A DNA stretch of 48,295 nt from the NCBI GenBank assembly GCA_030540085.1, contig JAUNWY010000011.1, positions 1 through 48,295 on the forward strand, in the 5' to 3' direction. The DNA comes from Eggerthella sp. Its GTDB lineage: Bacteria; Actinomycetota; Coriobacteriia; Coriobacteriales; Eggerthellaceae. The translations under genes and the position numbers were made by a program. Below are positions 7,336 through 16,398 of this stretch, one piece after another. The stretch's first letter is position 1; every line of letters starts with the position of its first letter. Under the pieces are notes generated by a model. That model worked only from the letters and a program-made list of their open reading frames with translations. It did no database searches and was not told where the DNA came from.

Positions 7336-8532
7336 ATGAATCCTAAAGCTACCATTACGGATGAGCAGTTCCAGGCATACCTCAAGCAGATCCGCGAATT
7401 GGCAGAGGGCCCATTCGACGAGATGCAGAAAGAGATTGAGGTAACCAATACTTTCCCGGAGAAGTTCTATGAACTCGCCAAGGAAAACGATCTCTATCGC
7501 TTCTATCTTCCCGCAGAGTACGGTGGATGGAACCTCAACGAGCTCGAGATCCTGAAGGTTCAGGAAGAGTTCTCTCGTGGCCCTGGCGGAATGCGTATGC
7601 ATCTCCATCATGCTGCTGACATGAACTGGCGTATCCTTGAGGACTACGGCAAGCAGGAGCTGAAGGATCAGCTCATGGATAAGTTCCAGGACAAGACTGT
7701 TTACTGCAACTTCGCTATTACCGAGAAGACTGGCGGTACGGGCGCAGACCTCCACACCACCGCAGTTAAGCAGCCCGACGGTTCTTATGTTCTGAACGGC
7801 GAGAAGTGGCTCATCTCCCACACTGACTGCTCCGATTACACCTATGTAATCGCAGTAACCGACCAGGAAAGCGACAAGGACTCCCGTCTTTCCGCATTCC
7901 TCGTACCCAACGACGCACCTGGCTTCGAAATCATCCCTATGCCTCACATGATGGGTTGCAAGGGCGCTGGCCATGCAGGTTTGAAGTTCACTGACCTCAA
8001 GCTTGATCCTATCTACCTGCTCGGTGAAGAGGGCCAGGGCATGGAAGTTGCTATCCACTCCCTGAGCGTTTCCCGCGTACACATCGCTTGCTCTAATTTG
8101 GGTATGGCACAGCGTATGCTCGAGATCTCCCTCAAGCGTGCTGCTGATCGTGTAACCTTCGGTAAGCCGATCATCAAGCGTCAGGCAATCAAGATGAAGA
8201 TTGCTAACATGCAGATGATGATTCATGCACTGCGCACCTTGGTTTACGACTTCGCTCGTGACTTCGACATCGACCAGAACAACGAGTACATCGATGAGAA
8301 GGCTGCAATCTGCAAGCTGTTCTCTATCGACACGGTTCGCCTGGTTTCCGATGAGATGCTCGAGATCTTCGGTGGCGACGGCTACTTCGAGGATTCTCCT
8401 TACGGTCCTACCGAGCGTCTGTATCGCGACTGCCGCGCTATGTGGCTCGAGGAAGGTGCTCCTACCGTTCAGCGCATCACCATCGCTCGCGAGTGCGAGA
8501 AGCATGGCGGCCGCATCGAGTACCTGCACTAA
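7336..8532 (+). CDS. Acyl-CoA dehydrogenase
   Basis: A 398-residue flavoprotein of the acyl-CoA dehydrogenase family, which inserts a trans-2 double bond in an acyl-CoA and passes electrons to ETF. The order of domains is N-terminal helical (about 10-120), beta (FAITEKTGGTGADLH at 126-140), and C-terminal helical with RVTFGKPIIKRQAIKMKIA, FGGDGYFEDSP and YRDCRAMWLEEG. Glu373 falls at the catalytic base position of medium-chain dehydrogenases (YEG there, EEG here). ATG 7336 is preferred to an upstream ATG because TTAGGGGG precedes it. It stands alone between terminators with its own leader and a LysR-type dyad. No ETF genes are in the window. The substrate chain is unknown. Confidence 0.92.
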   Translation: MNPKATITDEQFQAYLKQIRELAEGPFDEMQKEIEVTNTFPEKFYELAKENDLYRFYLPAEYGGWNLNELEILKVQEEFSRGPGGMRMHLHHAADMNWRILEDYGKQELKDQLMDKFQDKTVYCNFAITEKTGGTGADLHTTAVKQPDGSYVLNGEKWLISHTDCSDYTYVIAVTDQESDKDSRLSAFLVPNDAPGFEIIPMPHMMGCKGAGHAGLKFTDLKLDPIYLLGEEGQGMEVAIHSLSVSRVHIACSNLGMAQRMLEISLKRAADRVTFGKPIIKRQAIKMKIANMQMMIHALRTLVYDFARDFDIDQNNEYIDEKAAICKLFSIDTVRLVSDEMLEIFGGDGYFEDSPYGPTERLYRDCRAMWLEEGAPTVQRITIARECEKHGGRIEYLH

Positions 8533-8582
8533 GGCTTCCTGAAAGATTGCGATTGCAAATCTTTTAACAAACCTGGTCATTT

Positions 8583-8623
8583 AAAGGCCTCTGTCCTATA
8601 AACTGGGACGGAGGCCTTTTTTT
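8583..8623 (+). terminator. Rho-independent terminator after the acyl-CoA dehydrogenase
   Basis: The stem AAAGGCCTCTGTCCT (8583-8597) pairs, with G-U pairs, with GGGACGGAGGCCTTT (8605-8619), followed by TTTT. The next gene starts 23 bases later. Confidence 0.85.
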
Positions 8624-8645
8624 ATGCGAGGTGTGAGGGGTCGCA

Positions 8646-9575
8646 ATGAATCTATCGCAGTTAAGGTATTTCAGGAAGCTGGCACAGGTCCAGCATTTTA
8701 CTCGGGCGGCAGAAGAGCTGTTTATCACTCAGCCTGCTCTCTCTAATTCTATTAAGCAGTTGGAAGGCGAGCTTGGCATTCCTCTGTTCGAGCAGCACGG
8801 TCGTAACGTTAGGCTTACGAAATTCGGCAAGGAATTCAACGAATACGTGTCCGAAGGCCTCGATGTTATAGACAAGGGAATCCAAGTAGCGCAGGAACAT
8901 GCGAACAGCTTGTCGGGAACTATTGATATTGGCACAATTTTTACCTTGCAGGCAGACTATCTGCCGGCACTTTTGAGGGAATACCGCTGTCGGTACGGTA
9001 CTCATGTCGATGTGCGTCTGTACCAAGGGTTAACCCACGGTTTGGTCGAAAGCTTAACTGACGGAACGTACGACATTGTGATAGGTGCATATGTTGAAAA
9101 TCGCCCCGACTTGGAATTCGTTCCGGTTCTGGCCCAAGACCTGGTGGCCATTGCTCACGAAGATAGTCCTTGGGCAAAGAAGGACACCATTTCGCTCGAC
9201 GAACTGAAGAGCACCGAGATTGTTACCTATCGCCCCGAAACACCCATTGGCGCTGAGGTGAAAGAACTGATTTCTGCTCATGGCCTTACTGTGCGTCAAT
9301 GGTGCGATGATGAGATCACCTTGGGAAGTGTGGTCGATGTCGAACCTGAATTAGTGGGCATTTCGCTGAATACGCTGGGCCTTGCTCCGTTCCCTCAGCT
9401 GCATACGCTTCGAATTAAGGAAGTTGAGCCTGGCTTCCATCCGGTGTATCTGATCTATCGGAAAAGCGCCCATAAGACTCGTGCGGTGGAAAACATCATT
9501 TCTCTGGCCGAGAACCTTCGATGGGATCCCGTAACCGAGACTCTTTGCGAGGAGAGCGTGAAGGCGGATAGCTAA
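8646..9575 (+). CDS. LysR-family transcriptional regulator (second copy)
   Basis: A 309-residue LysR regulator with an N-terminal helix-turn-helix (MNLSQLRYFRKLAQ, ITQPALSNSI, EQHGRNVRLTKFG) and an effector domain from about residue 90. It shares many identities with the LysR at 550 over the DNA-binding part, so they are probably paralogues or members of one subfamily. The start has GAGGGG upstream of ATG 8646. It follows the acyl-CoA dehydrogenase in the same direction and precedes a FUSC membrane protein by 94 bases, so it may regulate either side. Confidence 0.92.
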   Translation: MNLSQLRYFRKLAQVQHFTRAAEELFITQPALSNSIKQLEGELGIPLFEQHGRNVRLTKFGKEFNEYVSEGLDVIDKGIQVAQEHANSLSGTIDIGTIFTLQADYLPALLREYRCRYGTHVDVRLYQGLTHGLVESLTDGTYDIVIGAYVENRPDLEFVPVLAQDLVAIAHEDSPWAKKDTISLDELKSTEIVTYRPETPIGAEVKELISAHGLTVRQWCDDEITLGSVVDVEPELVGISLNTLGLAPFPQLHTLRIKEVEPGFHPVYLIYRKSAHKTRAVENIISLAENLRWDPVTETLCEESVKADS

Positions 9576-9669
9576 TTGCGGGCTTGAGGCTAATCGCCAA
9601 TCTATTAATTCGGGATCACCGAACATGCTTTTGTTGGTCTACAGTTGAGTTGCCCAGAGGGGAGGGCGC

Positions 9670-11481
9670 ATGCTAGACAGGATTGCCAACGTAGTTCCGT
9701 ACGTAGCATTTCTTGTTGCGCTCTTTTTCGTGGAACTGCAGTTGTTTGGAGTGGAGGATGCGCTGTTGGGCGTTATCTTCCAGTCGTTCGCTCGAACAAT
9801 GGTTGAATCTGCGGGGCTTTCGTTCATCAACTATCTAAAGCATGCTGCGCTGTTTCTTGTAATGAGCCTTTGCTCGTCGCTTGCGGGCCTTCACCCTGTG
9901 TTGCTGGTGGCTGGTAGCGCGGTGTATATGTTCTGCATTACCTTGATGAATTCCGATGATTACCTCCCTCGAAATTTCTTCATGTTGGGCTTGGGCTTTC
10001 TGCTGTTGGAAATCTATCCCATTTCTGCGCATGAGATACCGATGCGCATGGTGGCAACGTTGTTTGCTGTTGCCTGCACCACCGCGTTTATTTATGCCAT
10101 GCGTCATTTCTCTGCGCAAAGCGAGATAACACAAGATCGAGGCTTCGTGATGAGGGCGTTCGATGACATCGGATTTCAGCTGATCGATCTTTCGAACCTC
10201 GACGTGAGCAAACTCGACGCTCACAGGGTGTACGACATTACTCGAGAGTATTGCAACAAGGAGTATGGCAACGTCTTCCGCCAAGGCGGTGTATTGAGTG
10301 GGCGGCAGCGGTATACGTTTTCGCTTTTGATATGCGCCGAGCAAATAGCCGACATGATGCACGGCGCCTCACGTAACGTGCATTCCATGGAGCAGGCGGA
10401 ACGTGACTATCTGCTCGATCTATCCGAAGTCTTTCTGGGCTTTGGGCAAGGGCGCATTAAACAGGTTCGTGCCATGATATCGGCGCTTCAGGAATTTCTG
10501 GATACGCATCGGTTGGAAAACATTGAACACGATACAGCGTGGCGCGCAACGCTCGAGGCGATGATGTACACGTTGAGCGACAGCAAAGCATCACGTGATA
10601 ATTCGACGCCGTTTGGATTGGGAATTCGTTATCGGTTGCACTTTATCAAGGACAACTTCAGTCTTAAGAATTCTCAGCTTAGGTTTTCTATTCAGCTTGG
10701 CGTAATCGTTGGAACGTCCTTCGCGGTTTCTGAGCTTATGCTGCTCTATATGGATACGCATTTCGGCGCGTGGATTCCCATCACTTCGTTCCTGATGATG
10801 AACACGTACCGCGATGAAACAATGAGAATGATGGGCAAGCAGCTTTTGGGCATGCTGGTTGGCATGGCGGTGTTCGTGGCCGTCACCCATTTCATCCCCG
10901 AATCCGTTCGAATATTCTGCGTTCTTGTTATGGGCTATGGCGTCATTTTGATGAACTTCGGTCCAGCAGTTTCTATGGCTGCTGGTACGCAGCTGGCACT
11001 TGCTGCCCTATATCCCACCATGTCGCTCGGAGACACGTTGATGATGCGTTTGGTGTTTGTTCTTCTGGGGACCCTCGTGGTGCTGTCCATCATTTTCGTT
11101 TTCCTGCAATCGCGCAGATCGATGACGATTTCTCACAAGATGAGTGAAATGGAACGCGTGGACGAAAGGCTGCTAGCTCAGATACGAATCGATATCGATC
11201 ATGGGCAAGCCGACAGCGATCGAAGCATCCAGCTGCTGTACTACCTCCATATGAATGCCTCGATCTTGGGTTCGCTGGCAAATAAAGTTGACGACACTAT
11301 GGCTGACGAAGTGAAACGGCTCATTGAAGCGAATTATCAGTTCGCCATGGACGCTGCCCACGCCATTGTGTTCTTGAGCTCCGATATCAAGAAGCAGCGT
11401 TTTGCGCACTTGAGAGGAACCACGAGCAAGCTACGGCTTAAGATCGATGACTTACCGTTGACCAAAAGCGACACTGATTAA
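9670..11481 (+). CDS. FUSC-family (fusaric acid resistance-like) membrane protein
   Basis: A 603-residue protein in two halves. A first membrane block lies at about residues 8-150, with several hydrophobic segments. A soluble, mostly helical region follows at about 155-330. A second membrane block lies at about 345-480 with the FUSC hallmark FGAWIPITSFLMMNTYRDE and a downstream GKQLLGMLVGM, and the tail is cytoplasmic (about 490-603). FUSC/aromatic acid exporter proteins such as AaeB move aromatic or weak acids out of the cell. The start ATG 9670 has GAGGGGAGGG before it. It follows the second LysR gene in the same direction, so LysR-controlled export of an acid produced by the neighbouring catabolic locus is plausible. 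No membrane fusion partner is present. Confidence 0.8.
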   Translation: MLDRIANVVPYVAFLVALFFVELQLFGVEDALLGVIFQSFARTMVESAGLSFINYLKHAALFLVMSLCSSLAGLHPVLLVAGSAVYMFCITLMNSDDYLPRNFFMLGLGFLLLEIYPISAHEIPMRMVATLFAVACTTAFIYAMRHFSAQSEITQDRGFVMRAFDDIGFQLIDLSNLDVSKLDAHRVYDITREYCNKEYGNVFRQGGVLSGRQRYTFSLLICAEQIADMMHGASRNVHSMEQAERDYLLDLSEVFLGFGQGRIKQVRAMISALQEFLDTHRLENIEHDTAWRATLEAMMYTLSDSKASRDNSTPFGLGIRYRLHFIKDNFSLKNSQLRFSIQLGVIVGTSFAVSELMLLYMDTHFGAWIPITSFLMMNTYRDETMRMMGKQLLGMLVGMAVFVAVTHFIPESVRIFCVLVMGYGVILMNFGPAVSMAAGTQLALAALYPTMSLGDTLMMRLVFVLLGTLVVLSIIFVFLQSRRSMTISHKMSEMERVDERLLAQIRIDIDHGQADSDRSIQLLYYLHMNASILGSLANKVDDTMADEVKRLIEANYQFAMDAAHAIVFLSSDIKKQRFAHLRGTTSKLRLKIDDLPLTKSDTD

Positions 11482-11837
11482 ACGAGCGTTGGCATGGCAG
11501 GCAATAGGGTTGGCTGCTGTTGCGTGCTAGGTGGGAATCGAGTCTGACGTTGCATGGTATCGAAGACCAGATCCGCGATTGTTGCATGTGGGCTTTGTTC
11601 TCTAGATGGCTTGGGGTCGCTTTTTCGTATGACGTGTCGTCGGTGGGGCAGCAAACGCTGCTGGACGCATTTATGCAAGGCGTTCGGTGGCCTGAAGAGT
11701 GTTTATCTGCGATCGATCCTAGAGAAACAGATGGGATCCTGCCGTGATCCTTCAAATAGGTTTAGCAAAATTAAGCCACCTTCCCGCTTCTTGGATAACG
11801 ACAGGCAGGAAGGTGACTCATGTAGGGACTTTGGCGT
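11482..11837. other. Intergenic region between convergent genes
   Basis: About 355 bases between the FUSC gene and the minus-strand SDR. Short open frames lack ribosome binding sites. Apart from the hairpin at 11777-11815 nothing specific is seen. Confidence 0.5.
11767..11815 (-). terminator. Possible terminator for the minus-strand SDR
   Basis: Read on the minus strand, CACCTTCC (11815-11808) pairs with GGAAGGTG (11784-11777), followed by GCTTAATTTTGC. The stem is 8 bp with a long loop, so the call is weak. Its place about 25 bases after the SDR stop supports it. Confidence 0.4.
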
Positions 11838-12680
11838 CTATTCGTCGATGAAGAGGTTTGAAGCTTCGTCCTTGTAGGGCTGGATGGATTCAATCATTTT
11901 CGTAAGCTTCTTCTCGAATTTCTTAATGGAATCTTTGCCAACGGGCAGCCAAAGGGGAAGAGGGTCCGACGAGCTTACCACCTTGTATACAAACTCGGCA
12001 GCTTTTTGAGGGTCGCCGTGTTGTTGGTAATTGTGGTCCAGACAAAATTCTTCCGCGCCGCGAGCTGGCGTGTTATCGTATGCATCAAGAGGGGCATTGG
12101 GTGTGCGGATGGAGGTTCCGTCGAAGAAGTTAGTGCGGAACATGCCCGGCTCTACCACCATGCTTTCGATGCCGAAGGGCTTCATTTCCAGCGAAAGCAC
12201 TTCGCTTACTGCGGCAACGGAGAACTTTGTTGCGTCGTAGAGGGCTCCACCAGGATCGCAGGCAAAACTAGCCATGGAGCCGATGTTAACAATGCGCCCT
12301 GAGCCCTGGTTGCGCATATGGGGTAGCACCGCGCGGGTAACATTCATCATGCCGAATACATTGGTGTCGAAGATGGCGCGCGTTTCTTCATCGGTGGTCT
12401 CTTCGAGCGATCCGAAGATCCCGTAACCTGCATTGTTCACCAAGACGTCGATGCGGCCGAATTCCTCAATTACCTGATTTACGGCTTCCTTGATTTCGGA
12501 TTGGCTGGTCACGTCGAGCTTTACGGGCAAAAGCTGCTCAGATTCCCCGAAGGCCGCCCGTACTGCTTCCGGTTTGCGGGCGCCTGCTGCGACGCGGCAG
12601 CCATGATCGAGCGCTGCCTGAGCGAATGCCTTGCCGAATCCTCGGCTTGCGCCGGTGATAAGCCAAACGGGAGTTTCCAT
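11838..12680 (-). CDS. SDR-family oxidoreductase
   Basis: A 280-residue short-chain dehydrogenase. Motifs are TGASRGFG (9-16), LDV (55-57), VNNAG (81-85), Ser135, and Tyr148-x3-Lys152 (YDATK). The extended C-terminus (about 190-280) is typical of the subgroup often labelled oxidoreductase or retinol-dehydrogenase-like. The frame is open 13 codons further upstream, but ATG 12680 has AAAGGA at a good distance and places the glycine motif at the normal position. The minus-strand CapA-like gene ends 75 bases upstream, so the two may be cotranscribed. No functional link is evident. The substrate is unknown. Confidence 0.9.
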   Translation of the reverse strand: METPVWLITGASRGFGKAFAQAALDHGCRVAAGARKPEAVRAAFGESEQLLPVKLDVTSQSEIKEAVNQVIEEFGRIDVLVNNAGYGIFGSLEETTDEETRAIFDTNVFGMMNVTRAVLPHMRNQGSGRIVNIGSMASFACDPGGALYDATKFSVAAVSEVLSLEMKPFGIESMVVEPGMFRTNFFDGTSIRTPNAPLDAYDNTPARGAEEFCLDHNYQQHGDPQKAAEFVYKVVSSSDPLPLWLPVGKDSIKKFEKKLTKMIESIQPYKDEASNLFIDE

Positions 12681-12755
12681 TTCTGTTCCTTTCTTCGCGC
12701 GTCTGCCTGCGAAGAACAAGAAGCCGGGCAGTCGCTCGTATTCATGCTCTGCGGG

Positions 12756-14237
12756 TTAACTTGACTGCGACGCCTTATTTGAGAGCGTTGCGATGCTATC
12801 GCTACTCTTCTTGATTTTAGCTTCAATGCGGGTTTTTTCGTCGCCCGTTGCCGGGGTGGGCTGGTAGTTGTTTGAGTTGGAAACAGAAGAAATCGAGCAA
12901 GGGATAACGTTGATGTTGTCGTCGGTGGCAACATCGTTGCCTGTTACCGTGAACGTTTGCTGGAAGATCATGCAGTCTTTATCAGATGGGTTGGGATTGC
13001 CGCCAAAGCAGAAGTTACCCAGGCTGTATACGATATAGCGGCCATTGTACTTCTCGTATCCCTGTATTACATGAGGGTGGGACCCGATAACAAGATCGGC
13101 CCCCTCGTCAACGGCAATGTGCCCCAGCTGGATTTGCGTTTCGTCGGGGACCGTTTCCTTTTCGGTGCCCCAATGGAAATAGACGGCAACAAGCTGAGCT
13201 CCGTTTTCTTTGGCGGTTTTGATGTTCTGCTTGAGCTCGTCTTGGATATCGAGGTGCTTTGCCAGCTCGTAGGTTCCGATGAGGGCAACCTTCACGCCGT
13301 TGACATCGCGATAATCGATGCGGTCGTAGCCAAAGGTTCCGATTCCTGCATTTTCCAGGGCGGAAATGGTGTCAGTGTAACTTTGCTCGCCGTAGTCGCG
13401 CGAGTGGTTGTTGGCAAGCGATGCCGTCTCAACATTGCCCTTCACAAGAATTTGCGCGTAATCGGCGGGGCCTTTGAAGGCGAAGGTCTTGTCCTGGCGT
13501 GTGGAGGAGGTGGTTAGGGTTCCCTCCATGTTTACCACGGTAAGATCGTCATTTTTGAAGATGTCGGCAACGTTGGCAAGGAAATAAGATGGATCGTCAA
13601 CCGCTTCATATTTAGTGTTGAAGCTGGTATCGGAGCTGAAATTAACATCGGTTCCCAAGGTGCAGTCGCCAGCGAATGTAACCGTAAGCGTAGTGGGTGT
13701 TGGTGCTGCATCGGTGGCGGCAAGCGTCTCTTCTTGGGTGTTTTGGTTCGAACCGCCAAGAGCTCCGACCAGAGTGGTCACGAGAAAAACAACGACAACG
13801 AGGGCTGCTGCTCCACCAACGAAAAAGGGGAGATTGCTTCGCTTCTTAGAATATCCATGCCGAACGTAGGTGCTGGTTCCTTGGCGAGGCGTGAGCGTTT
13901 GGTAGGAATGCTGTTCGTGGATAGGCGTGCGGTTTGTTCTACGAGAAGACGGAGTGGTTCGGCGGCTGGAAGCGTGCCGTTGGCTGGAGCGTTGTTGGCC
14001 TCGTTGCGATGGCTGTTGCCGGCGGCCTTGTTGTTGGCGTGGGCGTGATGATTGCGCCGATTGGCGTGGGTCAGTGCGGAAAGTGTTACTGCGAGAAGTT
14101 TGCGTGAAGGACCCCTCCGAATAATCGGATGCGTGGCTGGCCTGTCGGCGAGGCGCGGGGCGTCCGTCAATTTGGTGGCGTTGCGTAGTGCGATTGCCGG
14201 GCGTTTGGGCACGGCGGTTCGTGTTGCGTTCGTTCAT
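12756..14237 (-). CDS. CapA-family (PGA_cap, metallophosphatase-fold) membrane-anchored protein
   Basis: A 493-residue protein. Residues 1-135 are very rich in Arg, Gln, Ser and Thr and look disordered and cytoplasmic. A single membrane segment follows at about 136-160 (FFVGGAAALVVVVFLV). The rest is an extracellular CapA domain: FAGDCTLG, VVNMEGTLT, SLANNHSRDYG, YFHWGTE, IGSHPHVIQGYE and YSLGNFCFGG are its landmark motifs. CapA/PgsA proteins take part in poly-gamma-glutamate or capsule production, but many bacteria carry stand-alone members of unknown role, and no capB/capC is nearby. ATG 14237 is chosen because AAAAGGAA precedes it. An upstream ATG would add 16 residues. A divergent lipoprotein gene starts 183 bases away. 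Confidence 0.87.
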   Translation of the reverse strand: MNERNTNRRAQTPGNRTTQRHQIDGRPAPRRQASHASDYSEGSFTQTSRSNTFRTDPRQSAQSSRPRQQQGRRQQPSQRGQQRSSQRHASSRRTTPSSRRTNRTPIHEQHSYQTLTPRQGTSTYVRHGYSKKRSNLPFFVGGAAALVVVVFLVTTLVGALGGSNQNTQEETLAATDAAPTPTTLTVTFAGDCTLGTDVNFSSDTSFNTKYEAVDDPSYFLANVADIFKNDDLTVVNMEGTLTTSSTRQDKTFAFKGPADYAQILVKGNVETASLANNHSRDYGEQSYTDTISALENAGIGTFGYDRIDYRDVNGVKVALIGTYELAKHLDIQDELKQNIKTAKENGAQLVAVYFHWGTEKETVPDETQIQLGHIAVDEGADLVIGSHPHVIQGYEKYNGRYIVYSLGNFCFGGNPNPSDKDCMIFQQTFTVTGNDVATDDNINVIPCSISSVSNSNNYQPTPATGDEKTRIEAKIKKSSDSIATLSNKASQSS

Positions 14238-14420
14238 GGGATTCCTTTTGTTGTGTGATGAAACCATGGTACCAAAGCTCGCCATTATCAGGGCGGATGT
14301 GGGCTTAGCTTTCCTTGAGTGAATTGTGTGAATGGGGGATGAGGCTCATATACTGGAAGATAGAAGCGGTGCTTGGCATCGGCGTCGTATGTGGGCTGAA
14401 GAAGAGAAGGGGTATTGCTC

Positions 14421-16343
14421 ATGGGCGAAGGCTTATCGTTTGCAAAACTGGCACGAGCTGCATTGTGTGTAGCGGTTGCGATGACTCTGGCGCTCTTTCC
14501 CTTGACTCTCTGTTCGTGCAACTCACCCGATCAGAAAACCCATGTTACCGTTTCGGTATGGGATGACTCTGTGCTCACTTCGGGGTTTGCCCAGTACATC
14601 GAAGAGCAGAACCCTGATTATGAAATAGAGTGGATCGTGGGGGACGATTCTCTTGATTTTTATGATTATCAGGCAAAACACGGATCGCTGCCCGACGTCA
14701 TCCTGACGAAGGACTTCAATCGCGTAAGCGCCGAATCGCTGTCTGCCTCGCTCTACGATCTCGGGGGAACGGATGTCGCGGCATCGTATAGTGAAGATGC
14801 GCTCAGGTCTATTCCCGGTAATTCCGGCGCGGTGAAATATTTGCCAGGTGCGAGTGGCTTTGAGGGCATAGTAATCAATAGCTACCTATTCGATTCGTAC
14901 GGTATTTCCGTTCCGAGTGACAAGCAGTCGTTTATCGAGGCATGCAAGGCTTTCTCGGAAAGGGGAGTTGAGCCGCTTGCTGCAGGCATGGCCGACACCG
15001 AAACCTGTTATGAGGTCATGCAAGGGTTCGCCGATGCTTCGCTGGTGTCCGAGACGGAAGATTTCTTGAGCCAGGTATTGAAGCGCGATTCGAGCTCGGT
15101 TTCCGTAGATACCTCCTCGTTCCCCGATGCGCTTTCGTATTTGGGCGATCTTATGGCACAGGGCGTTATCAGTGCTGGGAGTTTCGATGAGACACCTGAT
15201 CAAGCCGAGCAGAAATTCTTAGACGGGAAAGCGGCAATGCTGTTCTTGCCCGATGGGCAGGCCTCGTCGTATGGCGCCCAGCATAATATGACCGTGAGAG
15301 CCCTGCCGTTTTTCGGGGACTCTTCGAGTTGGGCATTTGCCCAGCCGGTATTTATGGGAATGGTTAGCGATGTGAAAACCCAAGGGGTTGCCTCTACTGC
15401 GAGCGACGAGGTTATACACAAGGCTGCGGTTGATGTACTTTCGAGCATTATGAGCGTCGATGCCCAAAATTATTATCTGGGTCTGTATGGCATAGATAAA
15501 TTGGTATCCACTTCCGCAGACGATCCGATTCAGCTTCCCGATGCACTTTCCTCTCTTTCGTCGAGCCTGGAAGAGGGAAGTGTCCGAACGTTTCTGCCTA
15601 ATCGGCTCGCATCGAATGCGGTCGGCGAAACACTCTCAGATGTTGTAAAGGGAGAGGTCGACGCTGCGGGCGCCCTTGATGAGGTGGAGGGTCTGTTGAA
15701 GGCTGAGCAATCTGAAGATAAAAAGGTGCTCACTTCATTTTCGGAGGGCGTGAGCGGTCTTTTCGACGACACGAAGGGTAACGTTGCTGCTCTGGACATC
15801 GCCCAGGTGTCTTCGCAGGTACTGAATACCGATACATTTGTCGTTTCGCCCCATGCTGCGCGCTGTCCCCTGTATGCGGGAGATAAGACGGCAACGGATT
15901 TGGCATATTCGGTTGCAAAGATGCCCGTTGCCGTGGTCTCTCTTTCGGGAGATGAGCTTACCGAGTATCTTTCGCGTTGCGTGGCGGCGGCAAAAAGTCC
16001 CTACGATTTGCCCGTTGTAAGCGGGCTGCATCTGGAGATAGCTCAGAAAAACGGCACTTTCCAGCTTGAATCGGTGGCGAAGATCACCTCATCAGGCCTG
16101 CAATCTGGTGGAACCGACACTTCTTCGGCCAACGAAGGACGAGAATCCACGGTCGATTTACGTTCTGGGGATACCTATACCGTGGGCATCTCATCGTTTT
16201 CCTGGGAGACGGAACTCTCTGAAGCGGGCGCTTACGACCCTGTTGAACAGAAAGGCTCCCTGCAGGATATCTGGGTAGATGCATTTCATGATGGCAAGGT
16301 TGCCGGCTTGCCTGCCTATCAAGATTACTTTGCTTTTTCCTAG
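14421..16343 (+). CDS. Lipoprotein: solute-binding fold plus 5'-nucleotidase C-terminal-like segment
   Basis: A 640-residue exported lipoprotein. The signal peptide (about 1-32) ends in LTLCSC with Cys33 as likely lipidated residue (Cys31 is an alternative). Residues about 40-420 resemble a family 1 extracellular solute-binding protein of ABC sugar importers: VTVSVWDDS, PDVILTKDFNR, a YLPGASGFEGIVINSYLFD hinge-like stretch, and FLDGKAAMLFLPDG. Residues about 475-640 resemble the 5'-nucleotidase C-terminal domain (VVSLSGDELTEYLSRC then LPVVSGLHLEI). No ABC permease genes are nearby. ATG 14421 is preferred over the TTG two codons upstream because AGAAGGGG is eight bases before it. The call of the second domain rests on motif recognition and needs a profile search. 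Confidence 0.65.
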   Translation: MGEGLSFAKLARAALCVAVAMTLALFPLTLCSCNSPDQKTHVTVSVWDDSVLTSGFAQYIEEQNPDYEIEWIVGDDSLDFYDYQAKHGSLPDVILTKDFNRVSAESLSASLYDLGGTDVAASYSEDALRSIPGNSGAVKYLPGASGFEGIVINSYLFDSYGISVPSDKQSFIEACKAFSERGVEPLAAGMADTETCYEVMQGFADASLVSETEDFLSQVLKRDSSSVSVDTSSFPDALSYLGDLMAQGVISAGSFDETPDQAEQKFLDGKAAMLFLPDGQASSYGAQHNMTVRALPFFGDSSSWAFAQPVFMGMVSDVKTQGVASTASDEVIHKAAVDVLSSIMSVDAQNYYLGLYGIDKLVSTSADDPIQLPDALSSLSSSLEEGSVRTFLPNRLASNAVGETLSDVVKGEVDAAGALDEVEGLLKAEQSEDKKVLTSFSEGVSGLFDDTKGNVAALDIAQVSSQVLNTDTFVVSPHAARCPLYAGDKTATDLAYSVAKMPVAVVSLSGDELTEYLSRCVAAAKSPYDLPVVSGLHLEIAQKNGTFQLESVAKITSSGLQSGGTDTSSANEGRESTVDLRSGDTYTVGISSFSWETELSEAGAYDPVEQKGSLQDIWVDAFHDGKVAGLPAYQDYFAFS

Positions 16344-16364
16344 GATGCTTTCGGTGTATTCTGA

Positions 16365-16397
16365 CTCTGATAAACGTGTAAGAAAGGGTAATCAGAG
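16365..16397 (+). promoter_or_regulatory. Hairpin around the map ribosome binding site
   Basis: CTCTGAT (16365-16371) pairs with ATCAGAG (16391-16397). The ribosome binding site AGAAAGGG sits in the loop and the start codon follows one base after the second arm. It may modulate translation of map. The stem is only 7 bp. Confidence 0.35.
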
Positions 16398-16398
16398 C

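Noticed and set aside
11838..14237. Poly-gamma-glutamate capsule locus suggested by the CapA-like protein.
   Set aside because: No capB, capC or related ligase is nearby, and stand-alone CapA homologues are common.
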